A DNA stretch of 64,000 nt from CAYFZO01 sp964347615 (lineage in GTDB: Bacteria; Pseudomonadota; Gammaproteobacteria; Poriferisulfidales; Oxydemutatoraceae): positions 10,978 to 74,977 of the forward strand of contig CAYFZO010000009.1 of assembly GCA_964347615.1 (NCBI GenBank). The letters run 5' to 3'. The notes under the pieces were generated by a model, which was not told the DNA's origin, ran no database searches, and saw nothing but the letters and a program-made list of their open reading frames with translations. Below, in pieces: positions 8,415 to 16,473 of the stretch. A program made the translations under genes and the position numbers. Position 1 is the first letter of the stretch. Each line of letters begins with the position of its first letter.

Positions 8415-8457
8415 TCTTAAAGGGAAGCCTTTTTGTCTCATCTCTGCTGAACCCATA
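8415..8457 (+). mobile_element. solo right end of the IS481/IS3-like element
   Basis: AAAGGGAAGCCTTTTTGTCTCATC followed by TCTGCTGAACCCA matches the right end of the element at 7240-7272. No transposase coding sequence remains. The bases after it, and the 3' half of the following sulfotransferase, are the same as those after the other right ends at 7272, 12097 and 13282. Confidence 0.6.
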
Positions 8458-8479
8458 CGGACGGTTTACACGGATTCCG

Positions 8480-9424
8480 TTACTCTCTCGTTTGAGGGGG
8501 GTCAATCCCCAGCAGGTATTTCTTGAAGCGCCATTTCAGCGCGCGGAAGATTTTCCGAGAAAAGTACCTGAAGAATCTCAGGGTGAAACGTCTGACGCGT
8601 TTCGCGTAAATCTCGGGCCATCGGCGCCGCAGAAGCTTTGTTCCTTCTTTTCTCCTCGCCCGCGCCGTTTCCATTATGGTTAACGGAACCGGCACGGCGA
8701 CCGAATCTTCGTCCTCAAACTCGTATCCCAGCGCTTCCAGGTCCTCGGCGTATAAATCCTCCACCAGCCGCCGCGTGGTCTTGTCGAAGTAAGTGCTGTA
8801 ATGCCTTTTTTTGCCGTTGTCGAGAAGGCGTTCCTCGGAGACGTTCCAAGGGAGCAACGGATGCCGTGGTATTCCGAGCAAATCCGTGACTTGAAAGAAA
8901 TCCCGCTCAAAACTCTCGCATCTACCGATGAACGAACAAGGCGCGTCATTGAATCGTCGCACGCCGAAATAAACTTTCGGGTGTCCGTCGAGCAGAAAAT
9001 CCACTTGACGCTTGGCGTGGTATTTTTCATAACTCAAATATTTGAGTTCATTATGAAGAACGCCGAACTTTCTATTCGGTTCAGCCTGCACTGTTTTTTC
9101 CGCGTCCAGGAGTTCGGCAGTGAGATCAATGCATTCCCGAAAATTGCGGTAGGCGTAGGGAAGGTTGCGCCGTTTTCTCCACCAAAATCCAAAGAGATAG
9201 AAGGATACAAACCTGTCGAAAGGGTTGCGCACGAAAGTGAAGGTGAAATACTCGGGGTAAAGGTTGATGGCCCGAGCCAGTCCCTTTTTCTGCAATATGT
9301 CCGTCCTCCACGTACGCTTATCGTACGGCGGTGATTCCGCATGACACCTCAGATACTTTTCCACCGTGGTGCCGGCGCATTTAGGAATATGGATAAAGAT
9401 GCACTTGTGCTTACACGAAATCAT
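8480..9424 (-). CDS. carbohydrate sulfotransferase, Sulfotransfer_2-like (variant b1)
   Basis: A 314-residue homologue of the 7297-8241 gene. The PAPS sites are intact (HIPKCAGTTVEKYL and FVRNPFDRFVSFY). From about residue 142 (QVDFLLDGHPKVYFGVRRF) to the C-terminus it is identical to the other three copies. The first 140 residues carry clustered differences, for example FGFWWRKRRNLPYA in place of FELRRRRRENRPCA. The conserved catalytic loops sit inside this variable half, so activity is probably kept while acceptor choice may change. It is followed in transcription order by the a1 copy. Confidence 0.85.
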   Translation of the reverse strand: MISCKHKCIFIHIPKCAGTTVEKYLRCHAESPPYDKRTWRTDILQKKGLARAINLYPEYFTFTFVRNPFDRFVSFYLFGFWWRKRRNLPYAYRNFRECIDLTAELLDAEKTVQAEPNRKFGVLHNELKYLSYEKYHAKRQVDFLLDGHPKVYFGVRRFNDAPCSFIGRCESFERDFFQVTDLLGIPRHPLLPWNVSEERLLDNGKKRHYSTYFDKTTRRLVEDLYAEDLEALGYEFEDEDSVAVPVPLTIMETARARRKEGTKLLRRRWPEIYAKRVRRFTLRFFRYFSRKIFRALKWRFKKYLLGIDPPQTRE

Positions 9425-9472
9425 TTTTCCGGGAATTATATGCGAAAATATGCAAACTCATGAGCGTTTACG

Positions 9473-9610
9473 TCACCGAAGCTGCCACTTCTTATTCAAT
9501 TCCGCTGCGGTCGGCTTGCGGTTTTCGTATTCCGCACGCTTACCAAGCGGCTTCAGCAACACTTCCTTAATTGCGCGTTCAAACCCTTTCGTTGTCGTCT
9601 TATCGGTCAC
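9473..9610 (-). CDS. small basic protein of 45 residues downstream of the methyltransferase/HNH remnant
   Basis: A short frame with GTG start at 9610, preceded by an AGAGGTTG ribosome-binding-like sequence, 10 bases after the methyltransferase/HNH stop. It reads VTDKTTTKGFERAIKEVLLK and ends in NKKWQLR. This is the best-preserved of three copies (others at 8275-8409 and 13100-13234). The position suggests it was originally the last gene of the restriction-modification unit, but I do not recognise the family. Confidence 0.45.
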   Translation of the reverse strand: MTDKTTTKGFERAIKEVLLKPLGKRAEYENRKPTAAELNKKWQLR

Positions 9611-9620
9611 GTTTCAACCT

Positions 9621-10226
9621 CTAAAAAGTGATCGTGTGGCTTTCCCGCGCTGCGATTTTTTCCAGCAGGTATTCCATAGGTTTGTTGCCTTTCGTGCGGT
9701 TGCAATGACCGCAAAGCAACTGATGGTTTTCGTAATAATTCCCGCCGCCCTTGCTCTTCGGTATCACGTGGTCAACTTCCAAATCACGAGCTTCCATTTC
9801 CTTTTGACGTCCATTGCACGACCCGTCTTGTTCCTGATACAACCGCTCCTCGATTGTTTTGTTGATGGGTGCTTCGTCAACGTCAGTACGCTGCGGCGTA
9901 TCAGTGCGGTGAACAAAATCAGTGAACAGCCCCGCGTCGTCTTTCAATCTTTCCATCACCAAATCCTTTGATTTGTCGCTGATGTCAATGCCTGTCCACC
10001 GCCGGTCTAACTGCTGTACCGTAACGCGCGTCACAGCGCAACCGCAAAAGGGGTCAAGCACCATGTCGCCCTCGTTGCTCGACGCTTCGATGATCCGACG
10101 CAACAACGCCAACGGCTTTTGTGCCGGGTAGCCGGTTCGTCCTTTGGCTTGCGGATCGAGTAGAGGAACATCTTGCCGGCAGTCACCCATAACCGGAACA
10201 CGAGCCTTTGTGTACTTGAGGATCTC
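9621..10226 (-). pseudogene. N-terminally truncated DNA methyltransferase with HNH domain
   Basis: About 200 codons remain. Visible parts are a methyltransferase C-terminal region (GYPAQKPLALLRRIIEASS, then VLDPFCGCAVTRVTVQQLDR, the AdoMet-binding motif with GCGTT altered to GCAVT) and a C-terminal HNH nuclease-like domain (LEVDHVIPKSKGG and QLLCGHCNRTKGNKP). The catalytic (D/N)PPY part and the true N-terminus are missing because the duplicated glycan segment starts near 10219-10226. Such fusions belong to restriction-modification or solitary methylation genes. It is almost certainly inactive as a methyltransferase; the HNH part looks whole. Confidence 0.75.
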
Positions 10227-10401
10227 CGCCCAGGGAATGTATGAGAAAGTCCTAAGCGTTGCAAAATTTTGGCCTCTTTTGCCCGGAAATAAGCGGAAAT
10301 GCCGCCCGAACCAAAACCGTTGCTGCCCGATGGGCAGCCCGACGTGCGCCCGATCCTGCACGTGAACCCCGGCTACAAGGTCGCAGCAAGCCTTTCGCGC
10401 T

Positions 10402-11505
10402 TCATGTCTTTCCGCCCCACGTCCTGCGCACCTTTCCAGCCACCCGCCACAAGACCCTGTTACAAAAGTGCCTTGCTCTCCAAAGGGGTCGGGACAAGAA
10501 AATCCGACACCTGTTAGGAAAAGTCCTGGAGGCGGGTCTGACTACCCCGATGCTGCTCACGATCTCATCCACCCGTTGAATCACTTTCTCCCGCGTGAAA
10601 TCGTGCAACCTTGAGTTCTCAAGCACGGGCGGCGCCTGGGCATACTGCCGATACAGCGCGTCGTCGTTGTCGATCTCCATGACCCGTTTGACCACGCCGT
10701 CAAAGTCATCATAATCATGGCAGTTGATAAAAGCCTCCGGGTTGAAATACTCGCTGACGTTGGGACTGCCCCAGTAAATCGGGACGCTGTTGACCAGAAA
10801 AGCGTGGCAGATTTTTTCGGTCACGTAGTATGGAGATGAGATTCTTTCGCCCGCAATCGTAAACTTGTAGCGACTAATAAAATCCAGTTTCTTCCCCCAG
10901 CCCGGCCCGAGGGGCGGCATATTGCGTAGTGCTTCCCCCGGACAATCCACTCTTTTATACCGCATCAGTCTTTCACAAAGCTGCTGGCGCGGCAGGCTAA
11001 GCGGCGGAAATCCAAACGCGTGACGCATCACCGCTTTAAGCTGCGACGTTGCTCCGTCGGAGGTTTTACTGTAAACAAAATTGCAAAACTTAGACTTAGG
11101 GCGGTTTCTGTACTTATTAAGTTCATCACTGTACCGCCCCGTTCTTAACGACTCAGCGAAATCATACTTCGCAAAACCGGGAAACTGAAAATTCCTGTCG
11201 CTCGTTTCTTCGTAGGAAAAAGCGTAATCGAAAAATCTAAAATCCGGCTCAAAGCACTCTCCAGTGATAAAAACTTTAATGCAGTCTGCCTCAGCTAGCT
11301 TCCTGTTAAAAAAGTAGTCGGGATAGAGCGGCCAAAGAAAATGTGAAACAAACAAATCCGGACGTTCACTCAAATTCACGGCTTCCACGTCGTAGTTTTC
11401 CGAAATGAGTTCGGAAAACCACGACTTTTTCGGCTTGGATGCGACCCTGATTTTTGTTTTCTGCGTCAACTCGCCCCCACAAAATATGAGATCAAGCGCC
11501 CCCAT
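10402..11505 (-). CDS. GT10 fucosyltransferase-like glycosyltransferase (copy B)
   Basis: A 367-residue near-duplicate of the protein at 5575-6678. The family 10 donor-binding region (SPYYVTEKI and VPIYWGSP) is unchanged. All differences fall in the first 40 or so residues (for example MGALDLIFCGGE in place of MGALGLISCGGE, and KKSWFSELISENYD in place of KESWFSKLISERYD). It reads towards the methyltransferase/HNH remnant and lies beyond a GT25 5' scar and a deleted IS. Two identical catalytic regions suggest a recent duplication or gene conversion. Confidence 0.8.
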   Translation of the reverse strand: MGALDLIFCGGELTQKTKIRVASKPKKSWFSELISENYDVEAVNLSERPDLFVSHFLWPLYPDYFFNRKLAEADCIKVFITGECFEPDFRFFDYAFSYEETSDRNFQFPGFAKYDFAESLRTGRYSDELNKYRNRPKSKFCNFVYSKTSDGATSQLKAVMRHAFGFPPLSLPRQQLCERLMRYKRVDCPGEALRNMPPLGPGWGKKLDFISRYKFTIAGERISSPYYVTEKICHAFLVNSVPIYWGSPNVSEYFNPEAFINCHDYDDFDGVVKRVMEIDNDDALYRQYAQAPPVLENSRLHDFTREKVIQRVDEIVSSIGVVRPASRTFPNRCRIFLSRPLWRARHFCNRVLWRVAGKVRRTWGGKT

Positions 11506-11577
11506 CCGGCCGGCTGGGCTGCCTCAAAATCAAGCTCTCCGGTACACCTTTGCCTATCCAAGCCGCAGCTTGGTCGC

Positions 11578-11654
11578 TTTTCGAAAATCTCGCGTCGTCT
11601 CCTGCCCAGACGCAGCGGATTGACAACAAAAATGCAGGAGATGGGACGTTTCAT
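11578..11654 (-). pseudogene. 5' fragment of a GT25-type glycosyltransferase (second scar)
   Basis: From ATG 11654 the first codons read MKRPISCIFVVNP and then LRLGRRRREIFEK, nearly the same as the start of the intact GT25 gene at 15253. Similarity ends after about 26 codons. It corresponds to the scar at 6750-6828 in the other copy of the duplicated segment. Confidence 0.6.
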
Positions 11655-11692
11655 CATCGCGGTATTTTACGGCTTGTATACAGAAGTTAATA

Positions 11693-12097
11693 TGGGTTCA
11701 GGGAGATATGAGACAAAGGCAAAAACCCGTTCCGGGCGATGAAGCGCCGGCGCGGGCCTGATTAGCTAGCCTAAGCAAAAGCTCAACTTCAGAAGCTTAA
11801 TCATGCAGGCAAAAAGCCTGCGGTGGATAGCATACCCCACCGCGAGAGTTATCCGGAACCAATCCAACGGCGGCGGCGAGCGGGTCAACCGAATCCGTGC
11901 GCGAGGCGTTTTACTCTCAATACCAGAGAGAGGTCGATTTGGCGTCGGTCAATCAAGGGCTGACCGAATACCGGCACCGATACAATCACTTCCGCCCGCA
12001 CCGGGCGCCGGCTTTGAGCACTCCGATGGAGTACCTTGAGTGCCTCGGAACGGCTGTTTGAAAGGGGGGGCTTTTTGTCTCATTTCTGCTGAACCCA
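11693..12097 (+). mobile_element. internally deleted IS481/IS3-like element (405 bp), second copy
   Basis: Same length and same ends as 6868-7272. The left end is TGGGTTCAGGGAGATATGAGAC and the right end TGTCTCATTTCTGCTGAACCCA. The transposase C-terminal remnant shows EYRHRYNHFRPHR and STPMEYLECLG. It cannot transpose by itself, but the intact ends could be mobilised if a full copy exists elsewhere in the genome. Confidence 0.7.
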
Positions 12098-12121
12098 TAC
12101 GGACGGTTTACACGGATTCCG

Positions 12122-13066
12122 TTACTCTCTCGTTTGAGGGGGGTCAATCCCCAGCAGGTATTTCTTGAAGCGCCATTTCAGCGCGCGGAAGATTTTCCGA
12201 GAAAAGTACCTGAAGAATCTCAGGGTGAAACGTCTGACGCGTTTCGCGTAAATCTCGGGCCATCGGCGCCGCAGAAGCTTTGTTCCTTCTTTTCTCCTCG
12301 CCCGCGCCGTTTCCATTATGGTTAACGGAACCGGCACGGCGACCGAATCTTCGTCCTCAAACTCGTATCCCAGCGCTTCCAGGTCCTCGGCGTATAAATC
12401 CTCCACCAGCCGCCGCGTGGTCTTGTCGAAGTAAGTGCTGTAATGCCTTTTTTTGCCGTTGTCGAGAAGGCGTTCCTCGGAGACGTTCCAAGGGAGCAAC
12501 GGATGCCGTGGTATTCCGAGCAAATCCGTGACTTGAAAGAAATCCCGCTCAAAACTCTCGCATCTACCGATGAACGAACAAGGCGCGTCATTGAATCGTC
12601 GCACGCCGAAATAAACTTTCGGGTGTCCGTCGAGCAGAAAATCCACTTGACGCTTGGCATGGGATCTTTCGTGATTCAAATCTTTGAGTTCATTATGAAG
12701 AACGCCGAATTTTCTATTTGGTTCAACCTGCCCTGCTTTTTCCGCGTCCAGGAGTTCGGTAACGAGGTCGATGCATTCCCGAAAATTGCGGTAGGCGCAG
12801 GGACGGTTCTCCCGTCTTCTCCGCCGCAATTCAAAGAGATAGAAAGATACAAACCTGTCGAAAGGGTTACGCACGAAAGTGAAAGTGAAATACTCGGGGT
12901 AGAGGTTGATGGTCCGAGCCAGTACCTTTCCCCGCAATATGTCCATACTCCATGTACTCTCATAGCACGACGGTGATTCCGCATGACGCATCAGATACTT
13001 TTCCACCGCGCTACCGGCGCATTTAGGAATATGGATAAAGATGCACTTGTGCTTACGCGAAATCAT
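12122..13066 (-). CDS. carbohydrate sulfotransferase, Sulfotransfer_2-like (copy a2)
   Basis: A 314-residue protein identical to that of 7297-8241, at an offset of 4825 bases. It keeps both PAPS-binding elements (IPKCAGS and RNPFDRFVSFY). It is the second of two tandem sulfotransferase genes in copy B of the duplicated segment. Full identity points to recent duplication or ongoing homogenisation. It is expected to act on a surface glycan together with the neighbouring GT10 and GT25 enzymes; this pathway link is inference from position. Confidence 0.85.
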   Translation of the reverse strand: MISRKHKCIFIHIPKCAGSAVEKYLMRHAESPSCYESTWSMDILRGKVLARTINLYPEYFTFTFVRNPFDRFVSFYLFELRRRRRENRPCAYRNFRECIDLVTELLDAEKAGQVEPNRKFGVLHNELKDLNHERSHAKRQVDFLLDGHPKVYFGVRRFNDAPCSFIGRCESFERDFFQVTDLLGIPRHPLLPWNVSEERLLDNGKKRHYSTYFDKTTRRLVEDLYAEDLEALGYEFEDEDSVAVPVPLTIMETARARRKEGTKLLRRRWPEIYAKRVRRFTLRFFRYFSRKIFRALKWRFKKYLLGIDPPQTRE

Positions 13067-13099
13067 CTTTATAGGAATTATATACGAGAATATGCAAAC

Positions 13100-13234
13100 T
13101 CATGAGCGTTTACGCCGCCGAAGCCACCATTTCTTATTCAATTCCGCTGCGGTCGGCTTGCGGTTTTCGTATTCCGCACGCTTACCAAGCGGCTTCAGCA
13201 ACACTTCCTTAATTGCGCGTTCAAACCCTTTCAT
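13100..13234 (-). CDS. small repeated reading frame, third copy
   Basis: A 44-codon frame from ATG 13234 (KGFERAIKEVLLKPLGKRA), with the same run-on basic tail RRRKRS as the copy at 8275-8409. Its middle part resembles the 9473-9610 copy more than the 8275 copy (GKRA, TAAELNKKW), so the copies are mosaics of each other. Function and expression are unknown. Confidence 0.35.
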   Translation of the reverse strand: MKGFERAIKEVLLKPLGKRAEYENRKPTAAELNKKWWLRRRKRS

Positions 13235-13239
13235 TGCCG

Positions 13240-13282
13240 TCTTAAAGGGAAGCCTTTTTGTCTCATCTCTGCTGAACCCATA
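13240..13282 (+). mobile_element. solo right end of the IS481/IS3-like element, second copy
   Basis: Same 43 bases as 8415-8457, ending TCTGCTGAACCCA. It again sits directly before the shared 3' region of a sulfotransferase. There is no transposase. Confidence 0.6.
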
Positions 13283-13304
13283 CGGACGGTTTACACGGAT
13301 TCCG

Positions 13305-14249
13305 TTACTCTCTCGTTTGAGGGGGGTCAATCCCCAGCAGGTATTTCTTGAAGCGCCATTTCAGCGCGCGGAAGATTTTCCGAGAAAAGTACCTGAAGAA
13401 TCTCAGGGTGAAACGTCTGACGCGTTTCGCGTAAATCTCGGGCCATCGGCGCCGCAGAAGCTTTGTTCCTTCTTTTCTCCTCGCCCGCGCCGTTTCCATT
13501 ATGGTTAACGGAACCGGCACGGCGACCGAATCTTCGTCCTCAAACTCGTATCCCAGCGCTTCCAGGTCCTCGGCGTATAAATCCTCCACCAGCCGCCGCG
13601 TGGTCTTGTCGAAGTAAGTGCTGTAATGCCTTTTTTTGCCGTTGTCGAGAAGGCGTTCCTCGGAGACGTTCCAAGGGAGCAACGGATGCCGTGGTATTCC
13701 GAGCAAATCCGTGACTTGAAAGAAATCCCGCTCAAAACTCTCGCATCTACCGATGAACGAACAAGGCGCGTCATTGAATCGTCGCACGCCGAAATAAACT
13801 TTCGGGTGTCCGTCGAGCAGAAAATCCACTTGACGCTTGACGTGGTATCTTTCGTATTTCAAACCTTTGCTTTCTGTTTGAAGAACGCCGAACTTTCTAT
13901 TCGGTTCAACCTGCACTGTTTTTTCCGCGTCCAGGAGTTCGGCAGTGAGGTCAATGCATTCCCGAAAATTGCGGTAGGCGTAGGGAAGGTTGTTCCGTCT
14001 TTTCAACCACAATCCAAAGAGATAGTAGGATACGAACCTGTCGAAAGGGTTGCGCACGAAAGTGAAAGTGAAATACTCGGGGTAGAGGTTGATGGCCTGA
14101 GCCAGTCCCTTTTGCCGCAATATGTTCGTCCTCCATGTAATCTCATCGTACGGCGGTGATTTCGCATGACGCATCAGATACTTTTCCACCGCGGCGCCGG
14201 CGCATTTAGGAATATGGATAAAGATGCACTTGTGCTTACGCGAAATCAT
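13305..14249 (-). CDS. carbohydrate sulfotransferase, Sulfotransfer_2-like (variant b2)
   Basis: A 314-residue protein from ATG 14249 (MISRKHKCIFIHIPKCAG); an upstream in-frame ATG would add 30 polar residues absent from the other copies and is rejected. PAPS sites are IPKCAGAAVEKYL and RNPFDRFVSYY. The N-terminal 140 residues form a third distinct variant (FGLWLKRRNNLPYA, and QTESKGLKYERYHVK near residue 130). The rest is identical to the other three genes. It is first in the tandem pair, directly downstream of the GT25 gene. Confidence 0.85.
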   Translation of the reverse strand: MISRKHKCIFIHIPKCAGAAVEKYLMRHAKSPPYDEITWRTNILRQKGLAQAINLYPEYFTFTFVRNPFDRFVSYYLFGLWLKRRNNLPYAYRNFRECIDLTAELLDAEKTVQVEPNRKFGVLQTESKGLKYERYHVKRQVDFLLDGHPKVYFGVRRFNDAPCSFIGRCESFERDFFQVTDLLGIPRHPLLPWNVSEERLLDNGKKRHYSTYFDKTTRRLVEDLYAEDLEALGYEFEDEDSVAVPVPLTIMETARARRKEGTKLLRRRWPEIYAKRVRRFTLRFFRYFSRKIFRALKWRFKKYLLGIDPPQTRE

Positions 14250-14371
14250 TGATTTCAACTTCCTTGATCTTTGTCTTTGCTTTTCTTTTTCCGTCGCATC
14301 AGACCACTTTCGATGAACCCGAGAGGCCGCTCCAACCAAGCGCTACAGGGTTGATCCCTGCGGAATTCCAG

Positions 14372-15253
14372 CTACCCAAGCCGCGGCTCGTCGAACCCCC
14401 GACGATGCTTCCTGCTTTCCAACAAAAAAGGATGCCGCTTGCGGAAACCATGAGGAAGCAAAAATCTCAAGCGATAAAAGATTGCGCGGGCCAGCGAATG
14501 AAGCTTCGTCGGCTGCGCTACGAGGCTGGTAGCACGGTACGTGGGCATAACCCACGGCTTTCTCACGGCGAAAACATGAGGAGTGCCCCGGTACAATATC
14601 TCCATGTCTATCGTCCGATTGACAATGTGGGGAACCAATTTCGATAAGAAGCGCCGGGCGCACGCCGGAGTGATGATGTACCCTATGGACGTCCAGTTAC
14701 AACCGCCTTTCTTCCATTTTTGTAAAACCCTGACGTAATCATCGGAATAACCTTCGTAAAAGCCGATGCCGCCGGGCCACAGATGAAGAAGGTCCGCGGT
14801 CTCCGGCCACTCTATTCCGTCAAATTCGATCTCAGGGTTTATCAAAGCATCGTCTTCCACAATCATGCAAACTTCGTCCTCGGAACGATGACGGCAATTT
14901 TTCCAAGCGTTGACATGTGAAAGCGCATTGGCAACGCGGCCTATTTCTACGGGTTCAGTAACCCAATCCGCTTGGCATAACAGAGGGTCGTACGTTCGTC
15001 TGAAATAATCTTGCTGACGCCTTTCCAGTCCGAATCGAAGCTTCAGCTTAGTCCAGCGGGACCGATCATCTATGATCAGATGCCGGTATTCGGAGCTCTC
15101 CGTCAGACCCATGAAATTCTTGTTGACTCCGACGTAAAAAACGGGCGGCGGACGCTTCGGCCAGTTTTCGAATTGCTTTTCGAATATCCTGCGTCGTCTC
15201 CTGCCCAGACGCGGCGGATTGACGACAAAAATACAGGAGATGGGACGCTTCAT
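14372..15253 (-). CDS. GT25-like glycosyltransferase (LPS biosynthesis type)
   Basis: A 293-residue protein resembling glycosyltransferase family 25, which contains LPS beta-galactosyltransferases of the LgtB/LpsA type. Typical features are the N-terminal strand ISCIFVVNPPRLGRRRR, the central IGRVANALSHVNAWK followed by CMIVEDDALINPEIEF (ED-type nucleotide-sugar site), and a downstream WTSIGYIITPACARRFL segment. It would add a hexose to a surface glycan at the inner face of the membrane. It is the only intact GT25 here; its first 26 codons recur as scars at 6750 and 11578. Its 3' end borders the sulfotransferase pair on the same strand. Confidence 0.75.
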   Translation of the reverse strand: MKRPISCIFVVNPPRLGRRRRRIFEKQFENWPKRPPPVFYVGVNKNFMGLTESSEYRHLIIDDRSRWTKLKLRFGLERRQQDYFRRTYDPLLCQADWVTEPVEIGRVANALSHVNAWKNCRHRSEDEVCMIVEDDALINPEIEFDGIEWPETADLLHLWPGGIGFYEGYSDDYVRVLQKWKKGGCNWTSIGYIITPACARRFLSKLVPHIVNRTIDMEILYRGTPHVFAVRKPWVMPTYRATSLVAQPTKLHSLARAIFYRLRFLLPHGFRKRHPFLLESRKHRRGFDEPRLG

Positions 15254-15628
15254 AATCGCGGTATCTTACGCCGGGCGACGCAGCGAGGGCCTTGTCATAA
15301 ATCGTTGCAGCGGCGTTGACCGCGGGACTGGATTTTTGCCCGGGCTTTCCCACGGTATCGCCCGCCGCATCAATATGTCCCATTGTATACTACGGCCTTG
15401 GCAGGCAAGCTGATTTTCAAACCCGGCGAAAATCGGGTGGTCACGGTGGACGGCGGCGAACCGGCGGGGCTGGGCGACCCATACAGTCAGATAACAGATG
15501 ACGCTTCGTATGGCATAATTCGCGCCGCGTCGGTCTTTTCAAGGTGCTTTTTTCTTGTAGCACGTTATCGTGTTGCCCGCGACGGGTATACGGCCTCGCG
15601 GTTAGCGGCACACAACGGATGAGCAGCC
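15254..15628. other. intergenic region between divergent GT25 and GT77-like genes
   Basis: No gene recognised. From about 15490 the sequence (TGACGCTTCGTATGGCATAA...) recurs at 16748-16880 upstream of the second GT77-like gene and ends in a TGAGCAGCC leader just before the ATG, so it is probably a shared leader or promoter. The part around 15380-15480 can be read as KLIFKPGENRVVTVDGGE, possibly a degraded gene end, but I do not recognise it. Confidence 0.4.
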
Positions 15629-16473
15629 ATGAGCCTTAAAATCATAACCCTTTCCAATTTCAGCTACCGGGAAGTTGCGTTGAACTGGGTCAAGCACATC
15701 GAGAATCTTGGGATAAGAAACTATGAAGTGGTCTGCGTGAATAAGCCGTGTTATGAATACCTGAGAGAGAAAGGAGCGAAAGTCAGCTTTCCAAAGAGAA
15801 TCAGCCTTTTTAGGAAGGCTGATGAGCCACGTTACAAAATTCGAAGACGCGCCGAGCGGTGGTTGTCTGCTTTTCGACTGACACAACATAAAAATAAAAA
15901 GTTGACAATACAATGGAAGTTGATTTGGAAGTTGATGGTTACCCAGGATTTCTTGGCGGCCGGGCACGATGTAATACTTTCCGATACGGACGCGCTGTGG
16001 CTGAAAGACCCGGTCGAAGACCTGTTTTACAGCAACTCCAACGACGTCGTTGCGTCAACGGTGTGGGCGGATAATGCCTTTCCCCCGAAGTTCAGAGAAA
16101 AATACGGATATACGCTCTGCACGGGGTGGATAGGGTTCAGAAGCAACCCCAAAGCCATCGGTTTGCTCGGCCGAGTGATGGCCGAAGCCGAACGGCAGGG
16201 AGAAACAAGCGATCAAAGGGCGTTCAACAACTTCTTGATGAGCAGGAATCCGAGTATACGAAAATCCGATTTAGGCGACGTTTTTACTGCCGACGGCGTC
16301 AGGATTTTGGCTTTGAGAAAGAAATTGGTTAAGAGAGGAAAGTATGTTCCGGAAACGTACGTTTGGCACCCTAACAGCGACAAGAATCCAAGAGCCAAAA
16401 AAAACTCTTTCGGGGACCGGTGGTTGCTGTAGGGTTTTATCTCCGGTCTCCGGCTGCGGTGAACGGTTTCGGC
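15490..16473 (+). repeat. GT77-like gene duplication, unit 1
   Basis: The gene, about 130 bases of leader and about 40 bases of trailer (GGGTTTTATCTCCGGTCTCC...) recur at 16748-17736, an offset of about 1258-1262 bases. The central and C-terminal coding part is almost unchanged; the stretch coding for residues 30-75 is more diverged. Confidence 0.8.
15629..16432 (+). CDS. nucleotide-diphospho-sugar transferase, GT77-like (copy 1)
   Basis: A 267-residue protein of the Nucleotide_trans (PF03407-like) type. It starts MSLKIITLSNFSYREVALNW, carries the DxD metal and sugar-nucleotide site in LAAGHDVILSDTDALWLKDP, and has the acceptor-side segment YGYTLCTGWIGFRSNP followed by DQRAFNNFLMS. Such enzymes add arabinose, galactose or xylose to proteins or glycans in eukaryotes; bacterial members are mostly uncharacterised and are found in surface-glycan loci. 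There is no signal peptide. Two copies with identical catalytic cores lie in tandem here. Confidence 0.7.
   Translation: MSLKIITLSNFSYREVALNWVKHIENLGIRNYEVVCVNKPCYEYLREKGAKVSFPKRISLFRKADEPRYKIRRRAERWLSAFRLTQHKNKKLTIQWKLIWKLMVTQDFLAAGHDVILSDTDALWLKDPVEDLFYSNSNDVVASTVWADNAFPPKFREKYGYTLCTGWIGFRSNPKAIGLLGRVMAEAERQGETSDQRAFNNFLMSRNPSIRKSDLGDVFTADGVRILALRKKLVKRGKYVPETYVWHPNSDKNPRAKKNSFGDRWLL

Larger units (their letters stand above)
5270..9017. repeat. large segmental duplication, copy A
   Basis: This segment recurs at 10219-13842 at an offset of about 4825-4827 bases, apart from about 120 bases near 5.4 kb found only here. It holds a GT10 gene, a GT25 5' fragment, a 405-bp IS remnant, one whole sulfotransferase gene and the 3' half of a second. 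The proteins encoded inside are identical over long stretches. Divergence is concentrated near the GT10 start, around 8.2-8.4 kb, and in the second sulfotransferase beyond about 9018. Confidence 0.9.
10219..13842. repeat. large segmental duplication, copy B
   Basis: Second copy of the glycan segment, matching 5270-9017. It contains GT10, the GT25 scar, the 405-bp IS remnant, the a-type sulfotransferase and the conserved half of a b-type sulfotransferase. It lacks about 120 bases found near 5.4 kb in copy A. Unlike copy A it is followed by an intact GT25 gene, so this side probably shows the older arrangement. Confidence 0.9.

Noticed and set aside
7618..14159. 177-codon plus-strand frames opposite each sulfotransferase gene
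   Set aside because: They repeat only because the sulfotransferase genes repeat. Variation follows the sulfotransferase frame, not these frames.
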